Assembly: GCF_000347635.1 (NCBI RefSeq)
Contig: NC_020514.1
Location: 1,860,001-1,924,000, forward strand
Reading direction: 5' to 3'
Source of the DNA: Paraglaciecola psychrophila 170
GTDB lineage: Bacteria; Pseudomonadota; Gammaproteobacteria; Enterobacterales; Alteromonadaceae
Length of the DNA: 64,000 nucleotides
The notes below the pieces were generated by a model. The model searched no databases, had not been told where the DNA came from, and saw nothing but the letters and a program-made list of their open reading frames with translations. Position numbers and translations under genes: made by a program. Positions 41,735 to 53,519 of this stretch are shown here, piece after piece; position 1 is the first letter of the stretch, and each line of letters starts with the position of its first letter.

Positions 41735-44700
41735 ATGATCCCTATGCTGCCAGCGTTAGACCCTCAAGCTCTTATTGAAAGTAACTATCAGGATTTTTTG
41801 ACCGATTTGGCCAAGTCGACTTTTTCTGGTGACATTGAATACAGTTATGCGAGTCGCTTAGCGGTATCTACAGATAATTCTATTTATCAGAAGCTACCTC
41901 AAGCCGTTGTTTTTCCGAAAAATATTGAGGATTTATCGCTGATTGGTAAAACTGCGAATTCTTATGAAGACGTAAAGTTTTCTGCTAGGAGGGGGGGGGA
42001 CGGGCACGAATGGTCAATCACTGACCAGTGGTATTATTGTAGATGTGTCACGTCACATGAATCAAGTTTTAGAAGTGAATCCGGAGCAAAGCTGGGCAAG
42101 AGTGCAAGCAGGTGTGGTAAAAGATCAGTTAAATGATGTGTTAAAACCATTAGGATTCTTTTTTGCACCGGACTTGTCCACTAGTAGTAGGGCGACTATT
42201 GGGGGCATGATAAGTACAGACGCTTCAGGGCAGGGGTCTTTGGTGTACGGCAAGACCAGTGATCACATTTTAGGGCTAACATCTGTCATGGCTGATGGTA
42301 CGGTTTTAAACACAGCACCAATGACGATGGATGATGCCAAAATACTCAGTCAGAAAGTGACTCCAATAGCGAAAATAACCCAACAGTTGCTCGACACGTG
42401 TTTGGGAAAACGGCAACAAATTTTAGAAAAGTTTCCTCGTTTAAATCGCTTCTTAACCGGCTATGATTTAGAAAACACGCTGAATGAAGATCTAACATCG
42501 TTAGATATAAGCCGTGTTATTACTGGCTCTGAAGGCTCACTGGTCTTTGTGGCAGAAGCAAAAGTAAACATCACACCTATCTCCAGGTTTAAGGCCTTGG
42601 TTAACGTAAAGTATGACTCGTTTGAATCGGCGTTAAGGCATGCACCTAGTATGGTGGCAGCTAACGCAACCTCGGTAGAAACGGTTGACAGTAACGTACT
42701 TAACTTGGCCAAACAGGACATTATTTGGCACTCAGTCGAAAGTCTGATTACCGAAGTTGCGGGTAAAACGGTACTTGGCCTAAATATGGTTGAATACAAC
42801 AGTAATGATCAAGCGGATATCGAACAGAAAATTGCAACCTTAAGCGCCAGTTTAGAAGTCGCAGAAAACCTTGGTGTGATTGGTTATCAAATTACCTATG
42901 ACAAAGCCGATATTCAGAAAATTTATGCGATGCGTAAAAAATCAGTGGGCTTGTTGGGCAAAACCAAAGGCTCAAAAAAGCCAATTGCATTTGTTGAGGA
43001 CACCGCCGTACCCCCTGAAAATTTAGCTGATTTCATTATGGAGTTTCGTGCTTTATTAGACGGACATGGTTTGAAATATGGCATGTTTGGTCACGTGGAT
43101 GCAGGTGTATTACATGTGCGTCCAGCATTGGACATGTGCGACCCTGAACAAGAGGCTATGGTACCAAAGATTTCAGAGCAAGTGGTGGCACTCGTGGCTA
43201 AATACGGTGGTTTGATGTGGGGTGAACATGGAAAAGGTTACCGCAGTGAGTATGGGCCGCAATTTTTTGGCAAAGAGTTATTTGCTGAACTAAGAAAAAT
43301 AAAAACGGTGTTTGACCCTCATAATAAAATGAATCCTGGAAAAATCTGCACACCGATAGAGTCAACAGAATCTTTAGTGTCAGTATCAGATAAAAAACGT
43401 GGGGAGTTTGATAGACAAATCCCCATCGAAGTTAGGACATCCTTTGAGGCTGTCATGAGCTGTAACGGCAATGGTCTATGTTTTAATTACGATACGACTT
43501 CTCCGATGTGCCCCTCTTTTAAAATCACTGGTGATAGACGCCATAGCCCTAAAGGTAGGGCCGGCATGGTGCGTGAATGGCTGAGGCTATTGTCTAATCA
43601 AAACATTGATGTGATTGCGTTAGAACATAATATAGATCCTCCAAGTTGGTTTGAGCGCTTCAGGAATAGCACCGACAAAAGGGTCGATAATGACTTTTCT
43701 CACGAAGTGTTAGAGGTGATGGAAGGGTGTTTAGCTTGTAAAGCTTGCTCTAGCCAATGCCCTGTCAGTGTTGATGTGCCCGGATTCAGATCGCGCTTTT
43801 TAAGTATGTATTATCAACGTTACATGCGTCCAGCCAAAGACCACTTGGTTGGTAATATCGAAAAGATGGCGCCATTGATGGCTAAAGCGCCTGGGTTTAT
43901 CAATTTTTTCTTACGCCAAGGCTGGGTGAATAGCGTTATACGTAAAACGATAGGTTATATCGATACACCTATTTTATCTCAGCCAACATTAAATCAAAGA
44001 CTGAATGGTAATGCTGCTATGCATTTTGATTTAGATGGTTTGAAGCAGTTAAGTCCAGAGCAGTTAGCTAAAAAAGTCTGTATTGTGCAAGATCCCTTTA
44101 CCAGTTTTTATGACGCACAAGTGGTGGAGTCATTGGTGACATTAATTACTAAACTAGGCTACGAAGCAGTGTTGTTACCCTTTATGCCAAACGGTAAACC
44201 TCAACACGTGAAAGGTTTTTTAAAGGAGTTTGCTAAAACGGCTAAAACGTCGGCTGATTTTTTGAATCAGTTAGATGACTTAGGTTTGCCGCTGATAGGT
44301 GTCGATCCGTCTATGGTGCTATGTTATCGCGATGAATATACCAAAGTGTTAGGTGCAGGCCGTGGTGAATTTAAAGTGCAACTGGTGCACGAGTGGTTGT
44401 TGCAATTTGAGCTACCTAAAGTCAGCCAAGACAAAACCCAGCAGTATGCTCTATTTGGTCACTGCAGCGAAAAAACGGCTCTGCCGACAAGTGAAAAGCA
44501 GTGGCAACAGATTTTCGCAAAAGCGGGATTAAATCTAGCTGCGGTATCGGTAGGGTGTTGTGGTATGGCAGGTACGTTTGGTCATGAAGCCAGTCATATA
44601 GAAGAATCTACAGGTATATATAACTTGAGCTGGAAGCAAGCGGTTAGTCAATTTCAGCCTGAACAGATAGTGGCTACTGGTTACTCATGCCGAAGTCAGG

Positions 44701-44762
44701 TAGCGAGGTTTGAGGAATTTAAACCTAAGCATCCTTTACAGATATTGGCCGAGTATTTATAA
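41735..44762 (+). pseudogene. ydiJ: YdiJ-type D-2-hydroxyglutarate dehydrogenase (one-base frameshift)
   Basis: The frame from ATG 41735 (MIPMLPALDPQALIESNY) is lost at a G9 run (41991-41999) inside the FAD-binding loop; removing one G restores RGGTGTNGQSL and a continuous 1008-residue protein, the length of E. coli YdiJ. The second part has the FAD domain (STSSRATIGGMISTDASGQG), GEHGKGYRSEYGPQFF, and an iron-sulfur part with CLACKACSSQCP and the CCG-type CCGMAGTFGHEA. It oxidises D-2-hydroxyglutarate. An internal start at 42045 would miss the FAD loop. Sequencing error, phase variation or true loss cannot be separated here. Confidence 0.9.
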
Positions 44763-44797
44763 ACTAGTATGAGATTCTGATAGACAATCCACAAAGG

Positions 44798-44832
44798 CAA
44801 AATTAGGTGAAACGTCAATACACCTAATTTTG
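44798..44832. terminator. Probable bidirectional terminator
   Basis: CAAAATTAGGTG / CACCTAATTTTG, a perfect 12-base stem with an 11-base loop between the convergent ydiJ and GNAT genes. The T tract is inside the stem, so it is less typical. Confidence 0.65.
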
Positions 44833-44834
44833 TC

Positions 44835-45293
44835 CTAGTGGGTAAGTTCTACTCTTTCTAGAGTAAAATATTTGAGGTCACACAACATATTTTGTCGCGC
44901 TACACCTGCATCCATAAATACCCTTCCAACAGAGCGGAAACCTTGTTGTTGGTAATAGCTCACACCTTCTAACTCACATTGTACAATCACATCTTGTAGA
45001 CCATGTTGTTTAGCAATTTCGAGTAATGCCTTAAAGAGTGAATGATACACTTCTGGGCACCTAAACTCAGGCTCAACTGCGATGCGTCCTATTTCTCCTT
45101 TGGGAGTAATACGACCTGTCGCTACTTCTTGATTGTGTTCGTTAACCACTAACACATGACGTGCAACGCTATCTTGGTGATCAAATTCGTATTCGGCAGG
45201 TATACGCCATTGGCATACAAATACTTTTTCTCTGATTCTTTTAAGTGTGTGTCGCTGATTTTCCCAATCGACGCTTTTTGCATAAAACGCCAT
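44835..45293 (-). CDS. GNAT-family acetyltransferase
   Basis: 152 residues. Acetyl-CoA-binding region EIGRIAVEPEFRCPEVYHSL in the variant without the full Q/RxxGxG/A loop, then QCELEGVSYYQQQGFRSVGRVF, the usual motif B with an aromatic pair. Substrate unknown. It lies 16 bases behind roxA on the same strand, so it may belong to the same transcript. Confidence 0.82.
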   Translation of the reverse strand: MAFYAKSVDWENQRHTLKRIREKVFVCQWRIPAEYEFDHQDSVARHVLVVNEHNQEVATGRITPKGEIGRIAVEPEFRCPEVYHSLFKALLEIAKQHGLQDVIVQCELEGVSYYQQQGFRSVGRVFMDAGVARQNMLCDLKYFTLERVELTH

Positions 45294-45309
45294 ATGGCAG
45301 CTCCCAGAT

Positions 45310-46458
45310 TTAATCAGGATACCAATACCCTGTATTAACCATTGTAGTGACTAGTTGAGTGAAAAATATACTACTTTGGTCTAAGTTTGTATTTTCTAGA
45401 TGAAAAATGGGCCGACTTAAAAAGTCTATGACTAAATCTTTGTCTTCTAATGGCACCGAATAGGGTTCGCCATACAGATAAAACGTAAAATCTTGAATAT
45501 TAGTGAGTGGTTGCTCAACAAAAACGGCTTTAACCCCTGGACATCTTATAAACTGCTCGCCTGCTTTCAGTTTTTCTTCAATTTCTTGATGACTGAAATT
45601 TTGCATATCTTGTTCATCCAAGTCTTGCTTTTCACTTCCTTGACTTAAAAACTGAGCCGTCCAATTAGAAAACTGCTCAGTTTCTAATAACTGTTGCAGC
45701 ATGTGTTTAAATCTTGAGACTTCTCGGTGTTTTATTTCACCGCTAAATTCACGATGCGCGATTTCTTCATCTGTATACCGCTGGGTAAATAAATTGTTAT
45801 CTATAGCAAAATCAGCCAATGAAGACAGCATTTCTTGCTGAGATGGTGCGCGGAATCCTACTGAATAGTTTAAGCATTCTTCCAATGCAACTCCGTTATG
45901 GGGATGATTGGCGGGAATGTAGATAATGTCACCTGGCTCTAAAATTTGATCAATTATGGGTTCGAAGCCAGAAATTTGTGATAAGTCTTTATGCAGATTA
46001 ACGGTGTCAAAATCCCCAGGTAAGCCAACTTGCCAGCGTCTTGAACCTTTGCCTTGAATGATAAATACATCGTATTGGTCGAGATGAGGGCCGACACCTG
46101 CATCTTTGTTTGAAAAGCTCACCATTAGGTCGTCCATGCGCCAATGCGGAATAAAATCGAAGGCTCGCATGAGTTCGTCGGCTTCAGGAATAAAGTGGTC
46201 AACAGACTGCACCAACAAACTCCACGCCCCCAAACAGTGTGTATTCACGTCTTCAAATGGCCCGTGACTGACTTGCCAGCCATTATCTGTGTGACTAACT
46301 ATTCTTGAGTCAATAGAGGGCTCTTGGCTTAATCCAGCTAAGTCATGTTCATCAAGAGGATCAATAAAGTTGTCGAACCCCTGTTTGATCACTAAAGGTT
46401 TTTTTTGCCAATATTGGGCAAGGAATTTTTTTATATCAATGTTATTTTGCGAGTACAT
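45310..46458 (-). CDS. roxA: Ribosomal protein uL16 arginine hydroxylase (cupin, 2-OG oxygenase)
   Basis: 382 residues of the YcfD/RoxA family. The JmjC-type cupin has the iron ligands in GPHLDQYDVFIIQGKGSRRW and the second histidine in ANHPHNGVALEECLNYSVG; the C-terminal winged-helix part follows. It hydroxylates an arginine of L16 with 2-oxoglutarate and oxygen. Its start overlaps the end of the upstream cyclase gene by 28 bases, so the two may be coupled. Confidence 0.93.
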   Translation of the reverse strand: MYSQNNIDIKKFLAQYWQKKPLVIKQGFDNFIDPLDEHDLAGLSQEPSIDSRIVSHTDNGWQVSHGPFEDVNTHCLGAWSLLVQSVDHFIPEADELMRAFDFIPHWRMDDLMVSFSNKDAGVGPHLDQYDVFIIQGKGSRRWQVGLPGDFDTVNLHKDLSQISGFEPIIDQILEPGDIIYIPANHPHNGVALEECLNYSVGFRAPSQQEMLSSLADFAIDNNLFTQRYTDEEIAHREFSGEIKHREVSRFKHMLQQLLETEQFSNWTAQFLSQGSEKQDLDEQDMQNFSHQEIEEKLKAGEQFIRCPGVKAVFVEQPLTNIQDFTFYLYGEPYSVPLEDKDLVIDFLSRPIFHLENTNLDQSSIFFTQLVTTMVNTGYWYPD

Positions 46459-47693
46459 GTGTTCCCAATTTTATGTTTTCTGCTGACTAACCAATAGGTG
46501 TTTATCCATCCAAGACCTTTCGCCTGAATTGAGCCTCGTTTATCAAAGTAAAAGCAGTTTTTGGTGATGTTGTAAGTTGATTCAGTGACTTGAATTTTAT
46601 GACACAAGCCGTGACTTTCCATACGTGATGCCAAGTTAACAGCCTCACCCCAAAGATCGTAGCTGAATTTACTTTTTCCAATGATACCAGCAATCACTTC
46701 ACCGCAACCTATACCGATACGAAGACCGGTGTGTAAATTGTGTTTCTTACAAATATCTTTAAATGCATCCTGCATATCTAAAGCGCAAAGACAACATTGA
46801 ACGGCATGGGAAGCACTAATAATAGGCAATCCTCCTGCCACCATATAGCCGTCACCATTGGTTTTGATTTTTTCCAAACCATACTTTTTGGTAATGCTAT
46901 CAAATACACAAAATACTTCATTTAAAAGGTTAACAAGTTGTCTTGGAGAAAGGTCTTTGCATAAGGGAGTAAAGTCTTGAATGTCAGCAAATAGGATACT
47001 AGCTTGTTCAAAGTAGTCTGCTATTAAGTCGGGTGAGTTTTTTAAGCGTTGGGCGATACTGCTAGGTAAAATATTTAACAACAACCTTTCAGAGCGTTCT
47101 CGCTCTATGGAGAGCTTTTGCCAATTATGATTAATGATGCGTCGAATATGATATCCGCAGAGTAAACAGGATAGGGCAAATGAGATGCTGCAACTGACTT
47201 TTACTATCTGTTGATGGAAGCTAAGCGTGTTAACGGATGAATAATAAAACCAAAATTCGAAACCCACAAATAACAAAAAGAATGACAAGGTAATGATAAA
47301 CATTAAGCCACTTTCAGTTTCCTTAAATAAAAATGGGCAGATAACCACCGCCAATAAAAAGAAATACTGAATATTTAAGTTTTCTTGGCGTATCAGACAA
47401 GATATCAAGATGTATGTGGCAAAAACTATGATCAAAAACAACTTGCTAATTAAATAAGCTTTAAACCGATTAAGTAGCGGTACAAGAGTTAATAAAGATG
47501 CGGATACTATGATGAGCAGTAATTCTTGATAACCAGATTGCGCTACAAAGTATAGAACGATTGGCACGTGCAGGCTGGAGACAGAAATACATAATAAAGC
47601 AATAATATTAGTTATACGGGTCGGGTTAAAATCTTCTGATGAAGCTTTATTTATGCCTGACCAAATCCACGTCTGTAAGGCCGCCTTAAACAT
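46431..47693 (-). CDS. Membrane-bound class III adenylate/guanylate cyclase
   Basis: 420 residues. Six or so membrane helices fill the first 190 residues, followed by a short coiled linker (SIERERSERLLLNILPSSIA) and a class III catalytic domain: metal aspartates in SILFADIQDF and KTNGDGYMVAGG, the lysine and aspartate positions for adenine (EKIKTNGD, FSYDLWGEAVNLASRME) and the transition-state arginine in the latter. Thus adenylate rather than guanylate is the likely substrate. It resembles the ILPxxIAxRL type of stand-alone cyclases. Signal unknown. Confidence 0.9.
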   Translation of the reverse strand: MFKAALQTWIWSGINKASSEDFNPTRITNIIALLCISVSSLHVPIVLYFVAQSGYQELLLIIVSASLLTLVPLLNRFKAYLISKLFLIIVFATYILISCLIRQENLNIQYFFLLAVVICPFLFKETESGLMFIITLSFFLLFVGFEFWFYYSSVNTLSFHQQIVKVSCSISFALSCLLCGYHIRRIINHNWQKLSIERERSERLLLNILPSSIAQRLKNSPDLIADYFEQASILFADIQDFTPLCKDLSPRQLVNLLNEVFCVFDSITKKYGLEKIKTNGDGYMVAGGLPIISASHAVQCCLCALDMQDAFKDICKKHNLHTGLRIGIGCGEVIAGIIGKSKFSYDLWGEAVNLASRMESHGLCHKIQVTESTYNITKNCFYFDKRGSIQAKGLGWINTYWLVSRKHKIGNTCTRKITLI

Positions 47694-47712
47694 TTTTAAA
47701 TCCCTTTAAAAA

Positions 47713-47744
47713 TTGGAGTGAATACCAAGTGTAGTTCACTCCAA
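47713..47744 (-). terminator. Terminator behind purB
   Basis: TTGGAGTGAA / TTCACTCCAA, a ten-base perfect stem; on the minus strand followed by TTTTTAAAG. It separates purB from the cyclase gene. Confidence 0.85.
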
Positions 47745-47796
47745 TAATATCGGGTAATAATTTGGGCTGGTGTTGGTTAAGCGTAGCGGCGCTCTT

Positions 47797-49188
<1,392 letters not shown>

Positions 49189-49836
49189 CTAATTTGGTGT
49201 GCTAATGTTGTTTAAAGTCTGTTGTGCGCTATCTAAAATTTGTTTGCGGCTAAACAATATGTGTCGGCGTTTGCCTCCCAGTTGTCGCCATAAAACAGCT
49301 GCACGCAAGCCGGCTAATAATATAGCTCGCACTCGATGCTGGTTGTCAGGGCGTTTCAATATTTCAGGATCGCCTGCTACTTGGATTTTTCTGGCTACGG
49401 GGCTCACCACATCAGTATAAATACTGGCTAAATTACTCAACATTTGGCTATCAGTTATTTCTAAATGAAGTTGCTGCCTTTGAATATTGGAAATACGTTC
49501 ACCTAGCGCGGCCATCGTTTTTTTGCTTGAACTGAGTTTACGCTCTATAGATAACAGATTGGCGATATAGCGGGTGACTTCAACATCTTTATTAGTGGAT
49601 TGGTTACTAAGCTGAGCCAGTATGGTTTGATAACCCAGAGCCAAGTGATTGACATCACCAAATACTTGTTCAGTATTATCGGAAGTTGTAATAGCGATGC
49701 TATTTAGCGATGTGACTAAAGCCTGGCTATCAAATTGATTACGACGGGCTACTTCTTTCACTAACGCTGCCGCTTGACATAAGCCAGCTAAGGCGATGTT
49801 ACTTTCATCAAATCGATGGTAATTATTAGTACTCAT
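49189..49836 (-). CDS. hflD: High-frequency lysogenization protein HflD
   Basis: 215 residues, all-helical. NIALAGLCQAAALVKEVARR at the N-terminus, the central GYQTILAQLSNQ, and RVRAILLAGLRAAVLWRQLGGKR are family-conserved. Membrane-associated; in E. coli it affects phage lambda CII and lies in the same operon. Its cellular role is unclear. The ATG shares one base with the mnmA stop. Confidence 0.94.
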   Translation of the reverse strand: MSTNNYHRFDESNIALAGLCQAAALVKEVARRNQFDSQALVTSLNSIAITTSDNTEQVFGDVNHLALGYQTILAQLSNQSTNKDVEVTRYIANLLSIERKLSSSKKTMAALGERISNIQRQQLHLEITDSQMLSNLASIYTDVVSPVARKIQVAGDPEILKRPDNQHRVRAILLAGLRAAVLWRQLGGKRRHILFSRKQILDSAQQTLNNISTPN

Positions 49837-50966
49837 TAACGGATATAATTCTCAATTATGCCACCACCCAAACAAATCTCGTTTTGGTAAAAAACAGCTG
49901 ATTGTCCTGGGGTAACGGCTTTTTGTGGTTCATCAAATTCAACCAATAGAGTACCATCAATATTGGGCGTAATTTGGCATGGAATATCTTGTTGGCGATA
50001 ACGGGTTTTCACCGAACATCTGATTGCTTGTTGCGGGCCCTTGCGATCAACCCAGTGTAATTGATTCGCTAACAACCCCCTTGAGTATAGGCGAGGGTGA
50101 TTGGCACCTTGGCCTACAATCAACACATTACGCTCGATATCTTTATCTACAACATACCAAGGCTCTTCGCCATACTCTTTCATACCACCAATTAGCAGAC
50201 CTTTGCGCTGGCCTAATGTGTGGTACATCAATCCCTCGTGTTTGCCAATAATTTTACCTTCAGCCGTTTCAATCTCACCTGGCTGTGCAGGTAAATATTG
50301 TGCCAAAAAGTCTTTGAATTTACGTTCACCTATAAAACAAATACCGGTGCTGTCTTTTTTATCATGAGTGACTAAATCTTGTTCTAAGGCTATTTCTCGT
50401 ACCTTTGGCTTTTCTAAATGCCCAATGGGGAAAAGCGTCTGAGCTATATGCTGTTCACCTAAAGTGTATAAAAAATAGCTTTGATCTTTGTTGTCATCCA
50501 AACCGCGCAACATCTGCCAGTTGCTAGTCTTGTCTGAGCGCTGCACATAATGGCCTGTAGCAATATAGTCTGCGCTTAACTCCTCTGCTGCGAATTCAAG
50601 AAAGGCTTTAAATTTGATTTCTTTATTACACATGATGTCTGGATTCGGGGTACGGCCTGCTTTGTACTCTTCTAAAAAGTACTCAAACACGTTATCCCAA
50701 TACTCAGCTGCAAAGTTAATGGTGTGCAGCGTTATACCCAACTTATCTGATACTGCTTGAGCATCTTTTAAATCTTCAGCAGCAGCGCAATATTCATCAT
50801 TGTCGTCTTCTTCCCAATTCTTCATAAACAGGCCTTCCACTTGATAGCCTTGCTGTTTGAGAAGATAAGCTGAGACAGATGAATCGACCCCTCCAGACAT
50901 ACCTACTACCACTTTTATTTGGCTGTTATCTCGAGTATCATCGCTGCTTTGGGAAGTTGTTGTCAT
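49836..50966 (-). CDS. mnmA: tRNA-specific 2-thiouridylase MnmA
   Basis: 376 residues. PP-loop [15 protein letters not shown], the catalytic cysteines in [12 protein letters not shown] and [12 protein letters not shown], and TGHYVQR. It thiolates U34 of the tRNAs for Lys, Glu and Gln using sulfur relayed from a cysteine desulfurase (IscS with Tus proteins in E. coli). First gene of the mnmA-hflD-purB operon. Confidence 0.97.
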   Translation of the reverse strand: MTTTSQSSDDTRDNSQIKVVVGMSGGVDSSVSAYLLKQQGYQVEGLFMKNWEEDDNDEYCAAAEDLKDAQAVSDKLGITLHTINFAAEYWDNVFEYFLEEYKAGRTPNPDIMCNKEIKFKAFLEFAAEELSADYIATGHYVQRSDKTSNWQMLRGLDDNKDQSYFLYTLGEQHIAQTLFPIGHLEKPKVREIALEQDLVTHDKKDSTGICFIGERKFKDFLAQYLPAQPGEIETAEGKIIGKHEGLMYHTLGQRKGLLIGGMKEYGEEPWYVVDKDIERNVLIVGQGANHPRLYSRGLLANQLHWVDRKGPQQAIRCSVKTRYRQQDIPCQITPNIDGTLLVEFDEPQKAVTPGQSAVFYQNEICLGGGIIENYIR

Positions 50967-51678
50967 AGATTTCGAATATAAGCTAGAGGCTGAAAAATAG
51001 ACTTGAAGTTTATCAGTTCTTTAGAGGGAAATCATTAGCTTAATCATTGGATTTGAGTATATGAAAGTCTTTGATTGAAGGTTTGTTGGTTGATGTTTTA
51101 TCTGTGATGAAAATAGAGCATACACTGCGCTTACCGCCATCCCGCGCGACGGGCGGGATGGATTTTTCAAACTAAATCCCTTTTGCCCGAAATGCCTTTT
51201 CCTATTGCAGCAAAAAATGTCGCTCGATAGCGGGCCTTGAGTCGATAGTAAATTAAAAGTTTCAGCTCCATCGGCATCAGCTTCGGTGACACCGTTACGG
51301 CTTTTAAGCCTGCAGTTTCTGGTTATTAGAATAATTAACGTATGTGTTTTGTTAATTCCATAATACAAAGAAAGCCTTAGGTTATACCTCACTTTATTTA
51401 TAAATGTGTTCGGTACATTCTGTTCTAAGGGCAGTTTGTCCCAGTAGGATACAGCTGACGTGGTTGATTTAGAGCATCGTTTATATTTTGTTTGCTAAAG
51501 GTGGGGCTGAGATTTTCGAAACTATAAAAATCGTCTCTTATGAAGTTGTATTCTTTACCATTAAATGTCTTATGATTTTTCTTTGCATGTATAATCTTGT
51601 GATGTTTAAACATCGCTACTTTGCTTTTCTTGTGCAGCTTCGCAGCTATGAACATTGAGGAAAAACTACTGCTAATTT
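50967..51678. other. Non-coding stretch with decayed repeat
   Basis: About 710 bases. The middle holds a shortened copy of the dispersed element (51118-51290), with a CCATCCCGC / GCGGGATGG hairpin. A minus-strand reading at 51425-51655 (76 residues, starts MFIAAKLHKKSKVAMFKHHK) has no recognised domain and I do not support it as a gene. A 123-residue reading at 51021-51392 crosses the repeat and is a shadow. Confidence 0.55.
51118..51290 (+). repeat. Dispersed element, copy 3 (short, decayed)
   Basis: Begins GCATACACTGCGCTTACCG, matching GCATGCGCTACGCTTACCG of copy 1, and ends with CTTGAGTCGATAGTAAATTA then CATCGGCATCAGCTTCGGTGA, matching the end of copies 1 and 2. The middle part is mostly deleted. 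Confidence 0.6.
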
Positions 51679-52194
51679 TTAAATTAACTCATCAATAATA
51701 ACTTTAAGTAAAAACGTTTCTCGTTCAATCGACAATCCTTTTTTGTCGCTATTTTTTATGGTGTTTTCATTGTGTTTAATTGCGTCATGAATGTTCAACC
51801 ACACGGGGCGCATGCCGTTATGCATTTCATAATCTTCCAGTTGAGTCTTACCTAATTCATCATGAACGCTGCAAGTAAAGCAATATGAATTCATGTGTAT
51901 GGTATTAAAGTTATTTTTATACCAGGGGCGAAACTCTTCATAACGCCCAAAAGGTACGATATCAGCTATTCCTTTAGCTCCAGTTTCTTCTGTGAGTTCT
52001 CGAATGAGTCCTTTGATAATATCTTCTCCCTCATCCACACCACCACCGGGCAGGGTGTAATCGTGGTAGCGTTCGGTATAAAGCATCAAAATGTTTTCAC
52101 CATTTAAAACAATAGCGCGCGCTGCTTGACGGCTAAATATAAAAGAACTGTTGGGATCTGCATCAGGATGAATGGCAGTTTTTAGTAGGCGCAT
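51679..52194 (-). CDS. Nudix hydrolase
   Basis: 171 residues from ATG 52194 (MRLLKTAIHPDADPN). A longer reading from 52359 adds a hydrophobic 55-residue tail that crosses a repeat and is unlikely. Nudix box visible as GGVDEGEDIIKGLIRELTEE followed by TG, matching GX5EX7REUXEEXGU. It would hydrolyse a nucleoside diphosphate derivative; substrate unknown. Alone on its strand at the edge of the decayed region. Confidence 0.85.
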   Translation of the reverse strand: MRLLKTAIHPDADPNSSFIFSRQAARAIVLNGENILMLYTERYHDYTLPGGGVDEGEDIIKGLIRELTEETGAKGIADIVPFGRYEEFRPWYKNNFNTIHMNSYCFTCSVHDELGKTQLEDYEMHNGMRPVWLNIHDAIKHNENTIKNSDKKGLSIERETFLLKVIIDELI

Positions 52195-52311
52195 ATTATT
52201 ACTGGTTGAGTTGAAAGCGCGGCAGTCTAACGAATCAAAGAGCTGTTGTATTGGAAAATATCGATGATGTAGAACAACAACAATCGGGTAGTTAACCGGT
52301 AAAAAAAGGGC

Positions 52312-52420
52312 AAAAAAAAGACCTGATAAAAATACAGGCTTAAAAAGAAGAACACACATAAAAACTAATATACTCAGAGGGAGAGAATCAACATAAGTTC
52401 AATTTGTTGTTAATTATTTT
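52312..52420. repeat. Direct repeat flanking the substrate-binding-protein pseudogene, copy 1
   Basis: About 110 bases: A-run, CCTGATAAAAATACAGGCTT, GAACACACATAAAAACT, CTCAGAGGG, CATAAGTTCAATTTGTTGTT. Compare copy 2 at 53597-53703. The hairpin at its start is a terminator-like structure with mismatches in this copy. Confidence 0.65.
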
Positions 52421-52676
52421 CCAAAATTTTTTTCTCAATATAGATAGAGCGTTAGTGTTAGCAGCAAAATCAAACGTTCTGAACCCGCAAGTCTAAACGT
52501 GCGTGTATTGTTAGTTATTGGTAAATACCATTGTTTTTATAAAGTTCACTTCAAGATTTCCTTAACATGGGTGGCTTCGTCATTACTTTTGCCTTTCAGC
52601 GAAGTTTGCTTGTCTCATCATTGATAAGAACTGAGGTAACGTCTATTCTGCGGCGCGTTCAAGAAAAGGGGGGATT

Positions 52677-53519
52677 ATGCATTTTACAACAAATTCATTA
52701 GTATTCTTTTTATGTGTTAGCGCCTCTCTGTGCGCAATTGCAAAGAAAAGTGTAGAGACTAATTTACTGGCAGTAGCCAATGACAATCGCCTACTTCAAT
52801 ATTATGAAAACGGTGAGAGCAAAGGTCCTTCGATTGAGATCCTTCAAGCCATTTTAAAAGAAGCTCAACTCGATGCTAAAGTTGAGTTTATGCCTTGGAT
52901 ACGTGCTTTTACCACCGCCAGCAATAATCCTAATACATTGATTTTAAGTATGATAAGAACGCCTGAACGGGATGATAATTTTCATTGGCTTATAAAGTTA
53001 AGTAATTTATCGAGAGTATTTATTTCTTTAACAAGCAAGCCAGAAAATCATGTAAATAATATGCATCAAGCGAAGCAAAAATTGATCGCTATAGTTTTAG
53101 GTTCTGCAGGTTACAAGGAGTAAACCTCACATGGCTTTTCAGAACAAGAAAACCTATATTTCGTCTCTGATTCGGAACTAATGGTTAATTTATTAGAAAA
53201 TGGTCGAGTTGACTTAGTATATGACGATCCTGTTAATGTGCAAAATATCTTAAATGAGCGAGGAAGTTCAGACGTCGCTATTACCTATAAAGAAATAGCA
53301 CCAGAAAACGAACGCATTAGCTATATAGCAATTAACAAAGCAACAGACATAACAATAGTTAAGCGTTTACAGCAAGCCGCTCGCAAGTTTGAAAAACCGC
53401 TGAATACGCACAACTCCTTATTAAATGAGACGTTTGAGGATGTACTTTCAACAACCATAAACAATTGCATGGACTCCACGTTGGACGTAAGGAATGCCCC
53501 ACATAACAATGTGAACTGA
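52677..53519 (+). pseudogene. Periplasmic solute-binding protein (family 3 type), interrupted by a stop
   Basis: 280 codons in one frame. A signal peptide (LVFFLCVSASLCAIA) is followed by NRLLQYYENGESKGPSIEIL and FMPWIRAFTTASNNPNTLIL, typical of the amino-acid-binding-like SBP_bac_3 proteins. After GSAGYKE there is TAA at 53121-53123, then the same frame goes on as TSHGFSEQENLYFVSDSELM and LLENGRVDLVYDDP to the natural end. One nonsense codon therefore splits an otherwise complete gene. A restart at ATG 53181 would give only the C-terminal lobe. No permease gene nearby. Confidence 0.8.

Noticed and set aside
42045..44762. An independent shorter dehydrogenase starting at 42045
   Set aside because: This start would remove the FAD-binding loop; the upstream frame clearly encodes the missing N-terminus and differs by one base only.
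51021..51392. A 123-residue minus-strand reading
   Set aside because: It crosses the decayed dispersed element and a GC-rich hairpin; composition follows the repeat, not a protein.
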